From the NCBI RefSeq assembly GCF_007748095.1, contig NZ_CP036287.1, forward strand, positions 62,001-126,000: a DNA stretch of 64,000 nt, given 5' to 3'. The position numbers were made by a program, and so were the translations under genes. The stretch comes from Engelhardtia mirabilis (lineage in GTDB: Bacteria; Planctomycetota; UBA1135; GCA-002686595). The notes below the pieces were generated by a model that was given only the letters and a program-made list of their open reading frames with translations, searched no databases and was not told the DNA's origin. This document shows positions 26,862 through 36,074 of the stretch, piece by piece (position 1 is the stretch's first letter; each line of letters opens with the position of its first letter).

Positions 26862-28223
26862 TCAACTGGCGCCGTCGACCAAGGGCAGGCGCAGTGTGAA
26901 CGTGCTGCCTTCCCCCGGGCTGCTCGCGACATCGACCGTCCCGCCGTGGGCTTCGGCGATCCAACGCACGATCGACAGCCCCAGCCCCGAGCCCCCCTGG
27001 GCCCGCGAGCGCGCCTCGTCGACGCGATAGAAGCGGTCGAAGAGCCGATCGAGCGAGTCGGCCGGGATCCCGGGGCCGTCGTCGCGGACGCTGACCAAAG
27101 CCTGCCCGCCTTCACTTCGGACGGCGACGTCGACGCGGCCGCCGGGCTCGTTGTAGCGCACCGCGTTGGAGAGCAGGTTCTCGATCGCCTCGCGCAGCAA
27201 TGCGCGGTCGCCGCGCACCTGGACCGCGTTGCCTTCCGAGTGAATCTCGATGGACTGCGCACGCGCCCTCGCACCCAATGCTTCGACGGCCTCCGTCGCC
27301 GCGGCGCCGAGCTCCACCCGGGTGCGTTCGATGTCCGCCGATCCGGCGTCGGCCTTGGCCAGAACCATCAGTCCGTCGACCAGCTCGGTCATACGCGCCA
27401 CCGCGCGCAATCCGGTACGCAGGGCCTCGCGGTACTCGTCGGGCTCGCGATTGCGTCGCAGGGCCAGCTCCACCTCGGTGCGTAGCACCGCCAGGGGTGT
27501 TCGCAGTTCGTGCGAGGCGTCCGCCGTAAAGCGCGTCAGGCGGCCAAAGGCCTCCTCGAGCCGGTCCAGGGTGCCGTTGAAGGTGGTCCCGAGCTCGCGC
27601 AGCTCGAGCGGCATGGCAGCGACGTCGAGGCGCTTCGACAGGTCGCTGGCGTCGATCGCCGCGGCGGCTCGGGTGGCGCCGGCGATCGGGCGCAGGACAC
27701 GACGGGCGAGCCACAATCCGCCCAACAGAGCGCCCGCCAGGATCGCGACGCCCACCAACAGGAGCTGCAAGCGCAGCTCGGCCAGGGCCTGCTGTTGCGG
27801 CTCGATCGAGGACCGCAGCACGACGCGTAGTTTGCCCGGTCCGACCAGGGTGAAGTGGTAGGAGTCGCCGTGGACCCCACTTGCCGGCTCGCCAGTCGTC
27901 GCTGACGGAGTGTCCATCGCGCCTGACCACTGCGCTCCGCCCCCCTGTGCGATGACCTCGCCCGCGGGGGTCACGATGCGAAACGAGCAGCGCTGGGTCA
28001 GGCCGCGCAGGTAGTCCTCCGAGAGCTCGAGCTCCCATCCGTCGCGCGCGTCGTATTCCAGGGCAGCGGCCAGGGCCTGGGCGCGTTCGGCGAGCGACAC
28101 CTCGACGCTACGCAGGCCCGACTCGCTGACCTGCAAGTAGAGCACCGAGCCGAATGCGGCCACGGCCAGGGCCAGGATCGCCCCGAACCAACCGATCAAC
28201 GTCCAGCGCAGGGAGTTACGCAT
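26862..28223 (-). CDS. sensor histidine kinase
   Basis: This 453-residue two-component kinase has a transmembrane helix at about 5-28, a periplasmic domain of about 120 residues, and a second helix LLLVGVAILAGALLGGLW. A HAMP domain follows. The H-box is FTADASHELRTPLAVL, then the N-box NLLSNAVRYN, DDGPGIP (G1) and GGSGLGLSIVRWIAEAHGG (G2). ATG 28223 overlaps the response regulator stop by 8 bases, so the longer upstream frame is not used. It phosphorylates the OmpR-type regulator encoded just before it. The signal is unknown. Confidence 0.93.
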   Translation of the reverse strand: MRNSLRWTLIGWFGAILALAVAAFGSVLYLQVSESGLRSVEVSLAERAQALAAALEYDARDGWELELSEDYLRGLTQRCSFRIVTPAGEVIAQGGGAQWSGAMDTPSATTGEPASGVHGDSYHFTLVGPGKLRVVLRSSIEPQQQALAELRLQLLLVGVAILAGALLGGLWLARRVLRPIAGATRAAAAIDASDLSKRLDVAAMPLELRELGTTFNGTLDRLEEAFGRLTRFTADASHELRTPLAVLRTEVELALRRNREPDEYREALRTGLRAVARMTELVDGLMVLAKADAGSADIERTRVELGAAATEAVEALGARARAQSIEIHSEGNAVQVRGDRALLREAIENLLSNAVRYNEPGGRVDVAVRSEGGQALVSVRDDGPGIPADSLDRLFDRFYRVDEARSRAQGGSGLGLSIVRWIAEAHGGTVDVASSPGEGSTFTLRLPLVDGAS

Positions 28224-28869
28224 CCACGAGGTAACCGTGTCCGCGACGCGTGCTAATGAAGTCGCGCCCCAGCTTTCGGCGCACGTTGGAGACGAAGACC
28301 TCGACCACATTGGACGAGGTCTCCTCGCGCTCGTCGTAGAGGTGCTCGTAGAGCCGCGCGCGGGAGATCACCTCACCGCGGTGCAGGGCCAGGAACTCGA
28401 CCAGGGCGTACTCCATCGCGGTCAACTCGATCGGCTCGCCCCCGAGGTGGACCTGACGGCCGACGGTGTCCAGCTCCACCGGCCCGATCGACAGGACCGG
28501 CGCCGGTTGGCGCGCGGCGCGCCGCAGCAGGGAGCGCGCCCGGGAGAGCAGCTCTTCTAGTGCGAAGGGCTTGGTGACGTAGTCGTCCGCGCCGGCGTCG
28601 AGCAACTCGACCTTGCTGCTCAGGGAGCCGCGCGCCGTCAAGACGATCACCGGCGTCGGCCGCTCGGCGCGCAGGCGCCGCAGCAGGCTCAGCCCGTCGA
28701 TGCCGGGCAGCATCAGGTCGAGCAGGATCAAGTCGTAGTCCAGCTCGCGGGCGAGCCAGAGGCCCTCCTCGCCCTCGTGGGCCACGTCGCAGACGAATCC
28801 CTCTTCACGCACGGCGCGCGCCAGGGCGTGGGCCAGGTCGACCTCGTCTTCGACGATGAGCAAGCGCAT
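28216..28869 (-). CDS. OmpR-family response regulator
   Basis: The 217-residue receiver plus winged-helix protein has the phosphorylation site Asp51 in LLDLMLPG, the acidic pair EDE at 8-10, Thr78 and Lys100 (VTKPFA). The C-terminal DNA-binding domain contains ELTAMEYALVEFLALH and NVVEVFVSNVRRKLG, ending GHGYLV, which is textbook OmpR/PhoB. The cognate kinase overlaps downstream, and a PepSY-like lipoprotein gene lies 61 bases upstream in the same direction. Confidence 0.95.
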   Translation of the reverse strand: MRLLIVEDEVDLAHALARAVREEGFVCDVAHEGEEGLWLARELDYDLILLDLMLPGIDGLSLLRRLRAERPTPVIVLTARGSLSSKVELLDAGADDYVTKPFALEELLSRARSLLRRAARQPAPVLSIGPVELDTVGRQVHLGGEPIELTAMEYALVEFLALHRGEVISRARLYEHLYDEREETSSNVVEVFVSNVRRKLGRDFISTRRGHGYLVDA

Positions 28870-28930
28870 GGTGATCGGGCTCTCGCAGCTCGATCCGGGC
28901 CGGGTGCGACGGCACCCGGCCCGGAGCAGA

Positions 28931-29305
28931 TCAGTCGTCGTCCTCGTCGTCGCGCTCGGTCTCGATCACTTCGCCGGCTGCGGTCACCTCGACCTCCCAG
29001 GCCACGCCGTCGACCTTGCCCTCGATGTCGTAGATCAGGGGCTCATCGCCGACCTCGACCTCCACGTGGTCGATCACCAACCCCGGAAGCGCCGCGACAG
29101 CCGCCGCGAGTACGTCGTCGGGCACCTGGTCGAGGGGCACCTCGATCTCCTCTTCTTCGTCGTCCTCTTCCTCCTCCTCCATGACGACCGATCCGTCGCC
29201 GGGGTTGTCGATCCAGACGTCGGCTTCGGCGGCCACCCGCGATCGGGCGCACGCGGCCAAGGCCAGGGCGGAGAGCAGGACCACAGTCGTTTGTGTGCGT
29301 CGCAT
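28931..29305 (-). CDS. PepSY-like acidic lipoprotein
   Basis: This 124-residue protein has a signal peptide with lipobox ALAACARS. A very acidic linker (EEEEEDDEEEE) precedes a PepSY-like domain (VPDDVLAAAVAALPGLVIDH, YDIEGKVDGVAWEVEVTAAGEVIE). PepSY-like lipoproteins are often encoded with two-component systems, where they are regulated or modulate signalling. Here the gene is the first of an operon with the regulator and kinase. The Met 22 codons into the open frame is used because the signal peptide starts there. Confidence 0.75.
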   Translation of the reverse strand: MRRTQTTVVLLSALALAACARSRVAAEADVWIDNPGDGSVVMEEEEEDDEEEEIEVPLDQVPDDVLAAAVAALPGLVIDHVEVEVGDEPLIYDIEGKVDGVAWEVEVTAAGEVIETERDDEDDD

Positions 29306-29439
29306 GGGTGGCTCGGTCTTGTGTGTGTCGGTCAGGGAAGGAGCGGCCGGCGTCCCATGGCCCCGGGCCATGCTAGCCGGCCGCTCGAATGGCAGGCCCC
29401 GCAGGGTGGCTCTCGATCGAGCCGCCCTGCGGGACCCGC

Positions 29440-30399
29440 TCAGGGCGCGACCACCGAGATCAACTCGAGGCGCTCGCCGGTCCCGGGCTTGATCTCGAGC
29501 ACTGCACCGAGGCCGGGGGCGTAGTACTTGTGCTCGAGGCCGGTCGGCTCGATGGGCGTGAAGTCCGCGGTCCGCACGCAGCCCGTGAAGTCACCGGCCG
29601 GCACGCTCGCGCGGTCGGCGGTGCCCAGGACCTTGGCGGCGTCCTCGGCCTCGCCCAGCAGGAACTCTTGCCGGTAGACCTCGCCCACCGACGGCGTGGC
29701 CAGCATGACGATTCCGGGCTCGGCGCCATCGACGCCGGCGAACCAGGAGCCATCGATGTTGGCGAGGTAGCCATCTTCATAGTTGAGGGCGAGCTCGCCG
29801 AAGTACCAGACGTTGCCGTCCTTGTCTTGGGCGTAGTAGTCGAGGGTGTCCTCGATGACTTGCTGTTCACCGCTCTCGGGATCGGCGAGGGTGACGAGGT
29901 CGTGCACCTCGCGGCACTCGACCCCCATGATCTCGCGCGTCGCGCCGGTGACCGTGATCACGATCGTCTCGACGCCCTCGTCGGTGTCGGCCATGAAGGT
30001 CTTCACCGTGCCCGCCACGAGCGGGTAGTAGAGGTGATCGACGGTGCTGGAGAAGTCGTCCGGGTCGATCGCCGGCGCGAAGGCGCCCCCGCCCAACTCG
30101 CCGCACAGCTCGACCCGCGCGTCGAACTGACTGTCGGCCAGCTCGAGCCCCCCCTGCAGCTCCGCCAGAGCCTGTGCGAGGCATTCGTTCTGGGAGGCGA
30201 GGTCGGTTTGGTTCAGGCACTTGCCGTAGGCGAGGTAGAAGTCGCTCTGCAACTCGGCGAGAGCGCCGAGGTGCGCCTGGAAGGCGACCCCCTCACAGGC
30301 GCCGCCTGTGCCGGCGGAAGCGCTCGCCGCAATGCCGGCGACGGTTGCAAGGGAGAGAGTGGCGGCAAGGGTTCTGCTGCCGGTGATTCGAGTCTGCAT
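29440..30399 (-). CDS. secreted protein of unknown function
   Basis: The 319-residue protein begins with a clear signal peptide (MQTRITGSRTLAATLSLATV to SASAG) behind an AAGGAG ribosome-binding site. An N-terminal region holds four cysteines (GGACEG, GKCLNQ, NECLAQ, VELCGE). The rest is beta-rich. It includes DHLYYPLVAGTVKTF, VTGATREIMGVECREVHD, a YYAQDKDGNVWYFGE strand, SWFAGVDGAEPGIVM and ending EHKYYAPGLGAVLEI. This same order appears in a widespread family of uncharacterised bacterial secreted proteins known to the annotator by pattern only. No function is proposed. Confidence 0.72.
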   Translation of the reverse strand: MQTRITGSRTLAATLSLATVAGIAASASAGTGGACEGVAFQAHLGALAELQSDFYLAYGKCLNQTDLASQNECLAQALAELQGGLELADSQFDARVELCGELGGGAFAPAIDPDDFSSTVDHLYYPLVAGTVKTFMADTDEGVETIVITVTGATREIMGVECREVHDLVTLADPESGEQQVIEDTLDYYAQDKDGNVWYFGELALNYEDGYLANIDGSWFAGVDGAEPGIVMLATPSVGEVYRQEFLLGEAEDAAKVLGTADRASVPAGDFTGCVRTADFTPIEPTGLEHKYYAPGLGAVLEIKPGTGERLELISVVAP

Positions 30400-30684
30400 C
30401 GATGGCTCCTTGAGTCGGTTGCGGTCGCCGCGTTCGCGGTGGGGGGCCGACGACGACGGAGGGAGCTTGCGGGCAGGTGGCTTAATGGGGGCTGAACGGC
30501 ATGGCACGAAGATGCGCCCCCCCGGCGGCGATGGGCCGGGTAGCTTCGCTCGAGACGGGCCAGGGCCTGGCCCGCATCGTTCACCAGGGGTCGGGGCCAG
30601 TGCGTCCAAGTTGGCAGCGCCCGAGCGGCGGCCAAGGGCCGCCGCTCGGGCGTGCTGGCCTCGGGTCCTGGTGAGCGCGGCGAG

Positions 30685-32766
30685 CTAGAGCCGCAGCTTG
30701 TCCAGGTCGAATCCGGCATAGAAGGGGTCCTTCACGAGCTCGAGCTGAGCCTGCCGGACCCCTTGGATGTCGACCGTGTACTCGTTGGTCGCACGCCGGT
30801 TGGCGAAGTCGACCACGAGCTCGAAGACGGTGCCGTTCTCGTCGGTGAGCAGCAGCTTGCCGAGCGCCGTCGGCGCGCCGTCGAAGTCGACGTCGACCCG
30901 GTCGCCGGCCGCGAGGTCGGCACCGATCACGGTGGCGCCCGTGCCGACCGACGAGACCGACTTGAGCGCCGGCTCCGCGCCGACCCAGAAGCGCTCGACC
31001 CGCGACCGGCCGCCGTCCTTCTTCTCCGAGATCAGCATCTCGAACCCGGTCGTCCCGAGCTGGTTGATTGCGGTGAAGTCCGGACGGGCGCTGTGACCCA
31101 GGACAGTCTTGGTGATCAGTCCCAGGGCGAGGCTCGACCAATACTGGTCGCCCAGCTTGCGGTAGGCCAATGAGATCGTGCCGTCGAGGTCGTCGGCGCC
31201 GATCTCGAGTTCCGTCGCACCGCTCTGGCTGCGCGACCAGCGCAGGACGAACTCGCCGTCGACGACGGCGCCGAGCTTCTCCGCGCGGGCAATAACGAAC
31301 TGCTTGGCACGTTCGAGCGCCTGGCGCTCGGTGTCGCTGAGCTCCTCGTCCTCGAGACGCTGGTCGAGTTCGCTCAGGGCCGCATCTCGCGCACGGGCGA
31401 TCTCGGCTGGCGTCTGCTCTCCGCCGGTCGCCTCCAGGAACCCCTTCCGAGCCTCGCGCTCCGAGGAGTAGGCCACCAGAGAATCGGTGACCGAGCCTGC
31501 CGCCGAGCGCACCGCATCAGCCGAGAGCTGCCCGGTGTTCAACGCCAGGCCCTCGATCAGGTCTTGCTCCGCGGCACGCTGGCGAAGCATCGCCACGTCG
31601 ACTCCCTGGTCGGCTTCCACGATCGAAAAGACCAGGAAGGCTTGGTCTCGGAAAGGACTCGTGAGGTGCGGACCATCGGAGTTCTTCGACGGGTTCCATG
31701 CGTACTCGATCCGCGAGCCGACCAACTCAAACCAGGTGTCCTGCCAATTCGCGTTGGTGAGGTAGCGCTCCTGCGGATCGAATGTGTGCTCGGCGGTGGA
31801 GTCGTTGTCGATGTCGAAGGGGTAGCCCATCAGCCAGCGATACAGATCCGGACGATCGCGCCGCTTGGTCCCCTTGCGGTCGGAGACGGCGCACCAGCCA
31901 TCCCGCAGCATCCAGTTGAAGATGTCCAAGGTGCCCAGGCGGAGGACCTCGGCGATGCCGTAGCGAATGCCGTGGATCGCTGTCCCAACGTAGGTCGAGG
32001 GAATGTCGAAGCGGTCGCGGTGTTCGGACTTCAAGACCACGTAGGTCCCCACGCGTGGCTGCAGGACGAGGTCGATGTCTCGCGGCATGTCGGCCTCGTC
32101 GACGATGGTCGTCGACGTGAACGGCTTCGAGGAAGTCGAGACCGCGAAGTCGTAGGCGAACTCGATGTCGTCGCTGTTCATGCTGGTCAGCGCCTTCAAG
32201 ACGGTCCCGACCACGGTGACGGCCCCGGCGCTGACCGGTTGGAACGTCGCTGCGGCGGTCGATGCCGCCGAGATCAACTCGTTGACCCGCGCATTGTCTT
32301 CCGAGTCGATCTCGATCAAGCGGATCTGCACGATGACGTCCTCGCCCGAGTAGACGATCGGCGGCAGGATCGGGATGTCTTCGCGCGGGAGGTACGACCG
32401 CTTGTTTAGGACCATGTTCTGTCCATCCGCCTCCGAGTCCAGGTGCACGGACTCCCACAGGACGGACGGCTCGGCGTCGTCATTCGGCCTGATCAGGCAG
32501 CGCACGAACAACACGACCTCGGGGCGATTGACCGACTCCAGATAGGGGATGAACCCTCCGTTCAGGGTGATGCCCCAATTTCCGGTCGGGTCGACCTTGT
32601 CGAGGTTGTCGGTTTGGTCCTCGGTCTCGAGGACCAAGCGCGGCTCGTAGAGCCGCATGTCCCTGCCGACCTTGGAGAGTGTGTACTTGCTCCCCGCTGG
32701 CAAGGTGCTGCAGGAAGCCGCTGCAAGGCAGAGGAAGAGCGAACAGACGCGGGCGGACGTCATCAT
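30685..32766 (-). CDS. large lipoprotein, unrecognised
   Basis: The 693-residue protein has a signal peptide ending with lipobox AAASC. The first about 200 residues are beta-rich, including a LVLETEDQTDNLDKVDPTGN segment. A middle section has a WCAVSDRKGTKRRDRPDL loop. Residues about 430-500 form a charged helical stretch (ARDAALSELDQRLEDEEL, ERQALERAKQFVIARAEKLG), likely a coiled coil. The C-terminal part is again beta. No domain is recognised. Base composition is somewhat less GC-rich than the neighbours, which may point to later acquisition. It stands alone on the reverse strand. Confidence 0.65.
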   Translation of the reverse strand: MMTSARVCSLFLCLAAASCSTLPAGSKYTLSKVGRDMRLYEPRLVLETEDQTDNLDKVDPTGNWGITLNGGFIPYLESVNRPEVVLFVRCLIRPNDDAEPSVLWESVHLDSEADGQNMVLNKRSYLPREDIPILPPIVYSGEDVIVQIRLIEIDSEDNARVNELISAASTAAATFQPVSAGAVTVVGTVLKALTSMNSDDIEFAYDFAVSTSSKPFTSTTIVDEADMPRDIDLVLQPRVGTYVVLKSEHRDRFDIPSTYVGTAIHGIRYGIAEVLRLGTLDIFNWMLRDGWCAVSDRKGTKRRDRPDLYRWLMGYPFDIDNDSTAEHTFDPQERYLTNANWQDTWFELVGSRIEYAWNPSKNSDGPHLTSPFRDQAFLVFSIVEADQGVDVAMLRQRAAEQDLIEGLALNTGQLSADAVRSAAGSVTDSLVAYSSEREARKGFLEATGGEQTPAEIARARDAALSELDQRLEDEELSDTERQALERAKQFVIARAEKLGAVVDGEFVLRWSRSQSGATELEIGADDLDGTISLAYRKLGDQYWSSLALGLITKTVLGHSARPDFTAINQLGTTGFEMLISEKKDGGRSRVERFWVGAEPALKSVSSVGTGATVIGADLAAGDRVDVDFDGAPTALGKLLLTDENGTVFELVVDFANRRATNEYTVDIQGVRQAQLELVKDPFYAGFDLDKLRL

Positions 32767-33046
32767 CGTGGCAAGGTTCTTCGGTTTCGCTGGGCGCAGC
32801 AGGAGTCATCCGAGCCAGAGATCCCTGCGCTGGTTGGCCGAAGCATAGCGGCGGCAGGCTCCGAGGTACCAGCGGCGGAGCGAGCCGAGGGCGACCCCCA
32901 GGCGCTGGCTCACGGGGGCTGAATAGGACTTCGTACGTGTCGCTGGCTGCAGCGCGGGTTCCGGGCCGCGAGCGCATCCGGCGCCAGCGCTCCCATCGCG
33001 AGCGGAGATCGCCCTCCGCGCCCGCGATGGGTGCACCGGATCCCGC

Positions 33047-35335
33047 TCAACTCCAGCGCAGGTCCGTCTTCGAGATCGGCAGCCGCCGCACGCGCACGCC
33101 GGTCGCCGCGGCGATCGCATTGCACAGAGCCGGCGCGAAGGGCGGCACGCCCGTCTCGCCCACGCCCCCCGGCAAGGCCTCGCTGGACACGATCTCGCAC
33201 TCGATGGCGCGGGGCGAGTCGTACATGCGCGCGACCTTGTAGTCGTGGAAGTTCGACTGTTGGATCGCGCCGTCCACGGCGGTGATCTCGCCGTGCAGAG
33301 CGAGGCTCGCGCCGAAGGCCGTGGCGCCCTCCATCTGGGCGCGCACGCGGTCGGGGTTCAGGATCAGGCCGGCGTCGAGCACGCTCCAGACCTTGGGGAT
33401 CGTCAGGGCGCCGCGGCGGTCCACGTCGACCTCGACCACGGTCGCGTAGTAGGACAGGAACGAGCGGTGGCAGGCGATGCCAAGGCCCTTGCCCTTGGGC
33501 AGCTCGCGGCCCCAGCCGGCCATCTGCGCCACGCGCTTGGTGACCGCCTTGAGGCGACCCACATCGAAGGGATAGCGCTCCAGTGACTCGCCCTGGTTGG
33601 GGTACTGCACGCCCTCGAGGTCCAGCAGCCGATCCTCGCCGAGCAGCTCCATCAGGTACTCGTAGGGGTCGCGGCCGGCGCGCCGGGCGAGCTCGTCGGG
33701 GAACGAGCACACCGCCAGGGCGTGGTAGATGTGCGCCACCGAACGCAGCCAACCGATGCGCACGTGGGCCGGGGCGTCGCCGCTCTCGACCGTCAGGTTC
33801 GGCAGCACGTAGGGCACGTCGGTGAAGCCCAGGGCCAGCTCGAAGTCGCTGGGCGAGGTCATGCCCGGAGCGAACGTCGAGAAGATCGGCGGGAACACCG
33901 AGCGCTGCAGCCAGGCCGTCGGCATCCCGCGCTCGTCGACCGCGGCGCGCATGTGGACCGCGGCGACCGTGTGGTAGTAGTCGTGGCGGATGTCGTCCTC
34001 GCGGGTCCAGGTGACGTGCACCGGCCGGCGCGTGGCGCGGCTGAGCCAGGCGGCCTCGGCCACGTAGTCGGGCTTGGACTTGCGACCGAAGCCGCCGCCG
34101 AGCAGCGTCACGTTGACGATGACATCGGCGAGTTCGAGACCCAGGGTCGCGGCCACCTGCTCCTGGGCTGCCTGGGGGTTCTGGGTCGCGGCCCAGGCCT
34201 CGCAGCGGATCGCCTTGCCGTCTTCGTCGACGGTGACCTCGGCCACCGCCGCCGGCGGCTCCATCGACGCGTGGGCCAGGAGCGGCACGTAGTAGTCGGC
34301 CTCGTGCACCGACCCCTCGTCGGCCGCCTCGAACGCCGCGGCGGTGTCCCCGGCCGTGCGCCAGGAGGTCCCAGCGCGCCTGGAGGTCGCGACCATCTCG
34401 CGCTCGAAGGCTTCCGAGTCGTAGCTGTCGTTGTCGCTCTCGCCCCACTCCAACTTCAGGGCCTTGCGCCCCGCGATGGCGGCCCAGGTCGAGTTGGCCA
34501 GCACCGCCACGCCGCCCAGGGGCTGGAAGCCGTGCACGCCCTCGTAGCCGGGGATCGTGAGCACGTCGACGACGCCGGCCACTTCGCGCGCCGCGGTGTC
34601 GTCGACCGACTTCAAGGGCGCGCCGAGCACCGGCGAGCGGGCGACCACCGCGAACAACTGCCCCTCGCGGCGCGCGTCGATGCCGAAGGTCGCGCGGCCG
34701 GTGACCATGTCCGCCAGGTCGACGATCGGAACCGGCTGGCCCACGTATCGTCGCTCGGCCGGCGTCTTGAAGGTCAGCTCGCCTTCCGCCGGGGCCTCCA
34801 GGGTCCGCGCACGCGCGACCAACTCGCCGAAGCCGATGCTGCGCCCGGTGGCGGCGTGGTGCACCTCGTGCAGTCGCGCTTTGCACTCAGCGGCGTCGAC
34901 GCCCCAGATCTCGGCCGCGGCCCGCTCGAGCAGCGTGCGCGCCGCGGCGCCCGCCACGCGCATGACCTCGTAGAACTGGCGCACGCTGCGCGAACCGTCG
35001 GTGTTCTGGTCGCCGTAGCGCGCGTCGCCGATGGCCTGGCGCAGGGTCACACGCGCCCAGTCCGCTTCCAGCTCGTCGGCCACGACCATCGGCAGGCTGG
35101 TGCGGATGCCCGTGCCCATCTCCGAGCGGTGGGTCACGATCGTGACCGCGCCCGATGGATCGATCGAGAGCCACAGGTTGGGCTCGAAGGCCGTGTCGGA
35201 GCCGTCCTGTCCGACCACGGCGAGGAGCGTGCTCGCCGGCGAGACCCGCGCCGCGAGGACGAGGGACCCGGCCGCCAAGCTCGCCAGGAAGCCGCGCCGG
35301 GTGACCGGCGCGCCGATGTTCAAGCTGGAGCCCAT
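33047..35335 (-). CDS. molybdenum hydroxylase large subunit (IorB / aldehyde dehydrogenase type), Tat-exported
   Basis: This 762-residue large subunit belongs to the xanthine dehydrogenase / isoquinoline 1-oxidoreductase beta family. An N-terminal twin-arginine signal (VTRRGFLASLAAGSLVLAA) predicts folded export to the periplasm. Molybdopterin-binding features include LLGGGFGRKSKPD, the VGETGVPPFAPAL active-site segment with a GETG-type Glu, and SMEPPAAVAEV. The ATG overlaps the small-subunit stop by one base. The substrate (aldehyde or N-heterocycle) is unknown. Electrons pass to the 2Fe-2S subunit encoded upstream. Confidence 0.9.
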   Translation of the reverse strand: MGSSLNIGAPVTRRGFLASLAAGSLVLAARVSPASTLLAVVGQDGSDTAFEPNLWLSIDPSGAVTIVTHRSEMGTGIRTSLPMVVADELEADWARVTLRQAIGDARYGDQNTDGSRSVRQFYEVMRVAGAAARTLLERAAAEIWGVDAAECKARLHEVHHAATGRSIGFGELVARARTLEAPAEGELTFKTPAERRYVGQPVPIVDLADMVTGRATFGIDARREGQLFAVVARSPVLGAPLKSVDDTAAREVAGVVDVLTIPGYEGVHGFQPLGGVAVLANSTWAAIAGRKALKLEWGESDNDSYDSEAFEREMVATSRRAGTSWRTAGDTAAAFEAADEGSVHEADYYVPLLAHASMEPPAAVAEVTVDEDGKAIRCEAWAATQNPQAAQEQVAATLGLELADVIVNVTLLGGGFGRKSKPDYVAEAAWLSRATRRPVHVTWTREDDIRHDYYHTVAAVHMRAAVDERGMPTAWLQRSVFPPIFSTFAPGMTSPSDFELALGFTDVPYVLPNLTVESGDAPAHVRIGWLRSVAHIYHALAVCSFPDELARRAGRDPYEYLMELLGEDRLLDLEGVQYPNQGESLERYPFDVGRLKAVTKRVAQMAGWGRELPKGKGLGIACHRSFLSYYATVVEVDVDRRGALTIPKVWSVLDAGLILNPDRVRAQMEGATAFGASLALHGEITAVDGAIQQSNFHDYKVARMYDSPRAIECEIVSSEALPGGVGETGVPPFAPALCNAIAAATGVRVRRLPISKTDLRWS

Positions 35336-35796
35336 CACTGACGCGCCTCCTGCGCGGCCGACAGGATCGCCGCGCGGATCCGCGGGTAGGTCCCGCAGCG
35401 GCAGATGTTGCCGCCCATGAAGGAGTCGATCGCGTCGTCGTCCGGCTCCGGGTTCGAGGCGATCAGCGCCGCTGCGCTCATGATCTGGCCCGTCTGGCAG
35501 TAGCCGCACTGGGGCACGTTCATCTGCGCCCAGGCCTTCTGCACCGGATGGCTGCCGTCGGGCGACAGGCCCTCGATGGTCGTGACCTCGCGGCCCTCGA
35601 GGCTGCCGATCGCGACCGAGCAGGAGCGCATGGCCGTGCCGTTCACGTGCACCGTGCAAGCGCCGCACTGGGCGATGCCGCAGCCGAACTTGGTACCGGT
35701 CAGGTTGAGGGAGTCACGCAGCACCCACAGGAGCGGCGTGCGCGGGTCCAGGTCGGTGAGCTCGACGGGCTCACCGTTGATCGTCAGCTTGGGCAT
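35335..35796 (-). CDS. 2Fe-2S subunit of molybdenum hydroxylase (IorA type)
   Basis: The 153-residue protein has a plant-type ferredoxin domain followed by the helical second cluster domain. Cluster I ligands lie in KFGCGIAQCGACTVHVNG plus the Cys of MRSCSVAIG. Cluster II ligands lie in QCGYCQTGQIM and GNICRCGTYPRI. All eight expected cysteines are present. No signal peptide is seen, so it is probably carried out of the cell together with the Tat-signal-bearing large subunit. It is the first gene of the two-gene operon. Confidence 0.93.
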   Translation of the reverse strand: MPKLTINGEPVELTDLDPRTPLLWVLRDSLNLTGTKFGCGIAQCGACTVHVNGTAMRSCSVAIGSLEGREVTTIEGLSPDGSHPVQKAWAQMNVPQCGYCQTGQIMSAAALIASNPEPDDDAIDSFMGGNICRCGTYPRIRAAILSAAQEARQ

Positions 35797-36074
35797 GGCA
35801 GTCGGGGTTGGGTCCGGAGTTGGACGGGAGCATTCAAACACGCCGCCCGTCCACCGGCGCCGGGGAGGTCGAGGGGAAGCCGGTGGGTACCGGCCGCGAC
35901 GGCCAACCGGGGCACCGATACGAACTCGCTACCCAGTACCTGGATTCGAGATCCCCCTTCCGTCCGCGAACCGGGCGACGACGGAGGGCGGGATCGGCCG
36001 CAGTCCGCAGAATCGCGCTCGTGCCCGTCCGACCTTCCGGCGGGGTGCGTTCCACCGCATCTGGACTCCCGATC

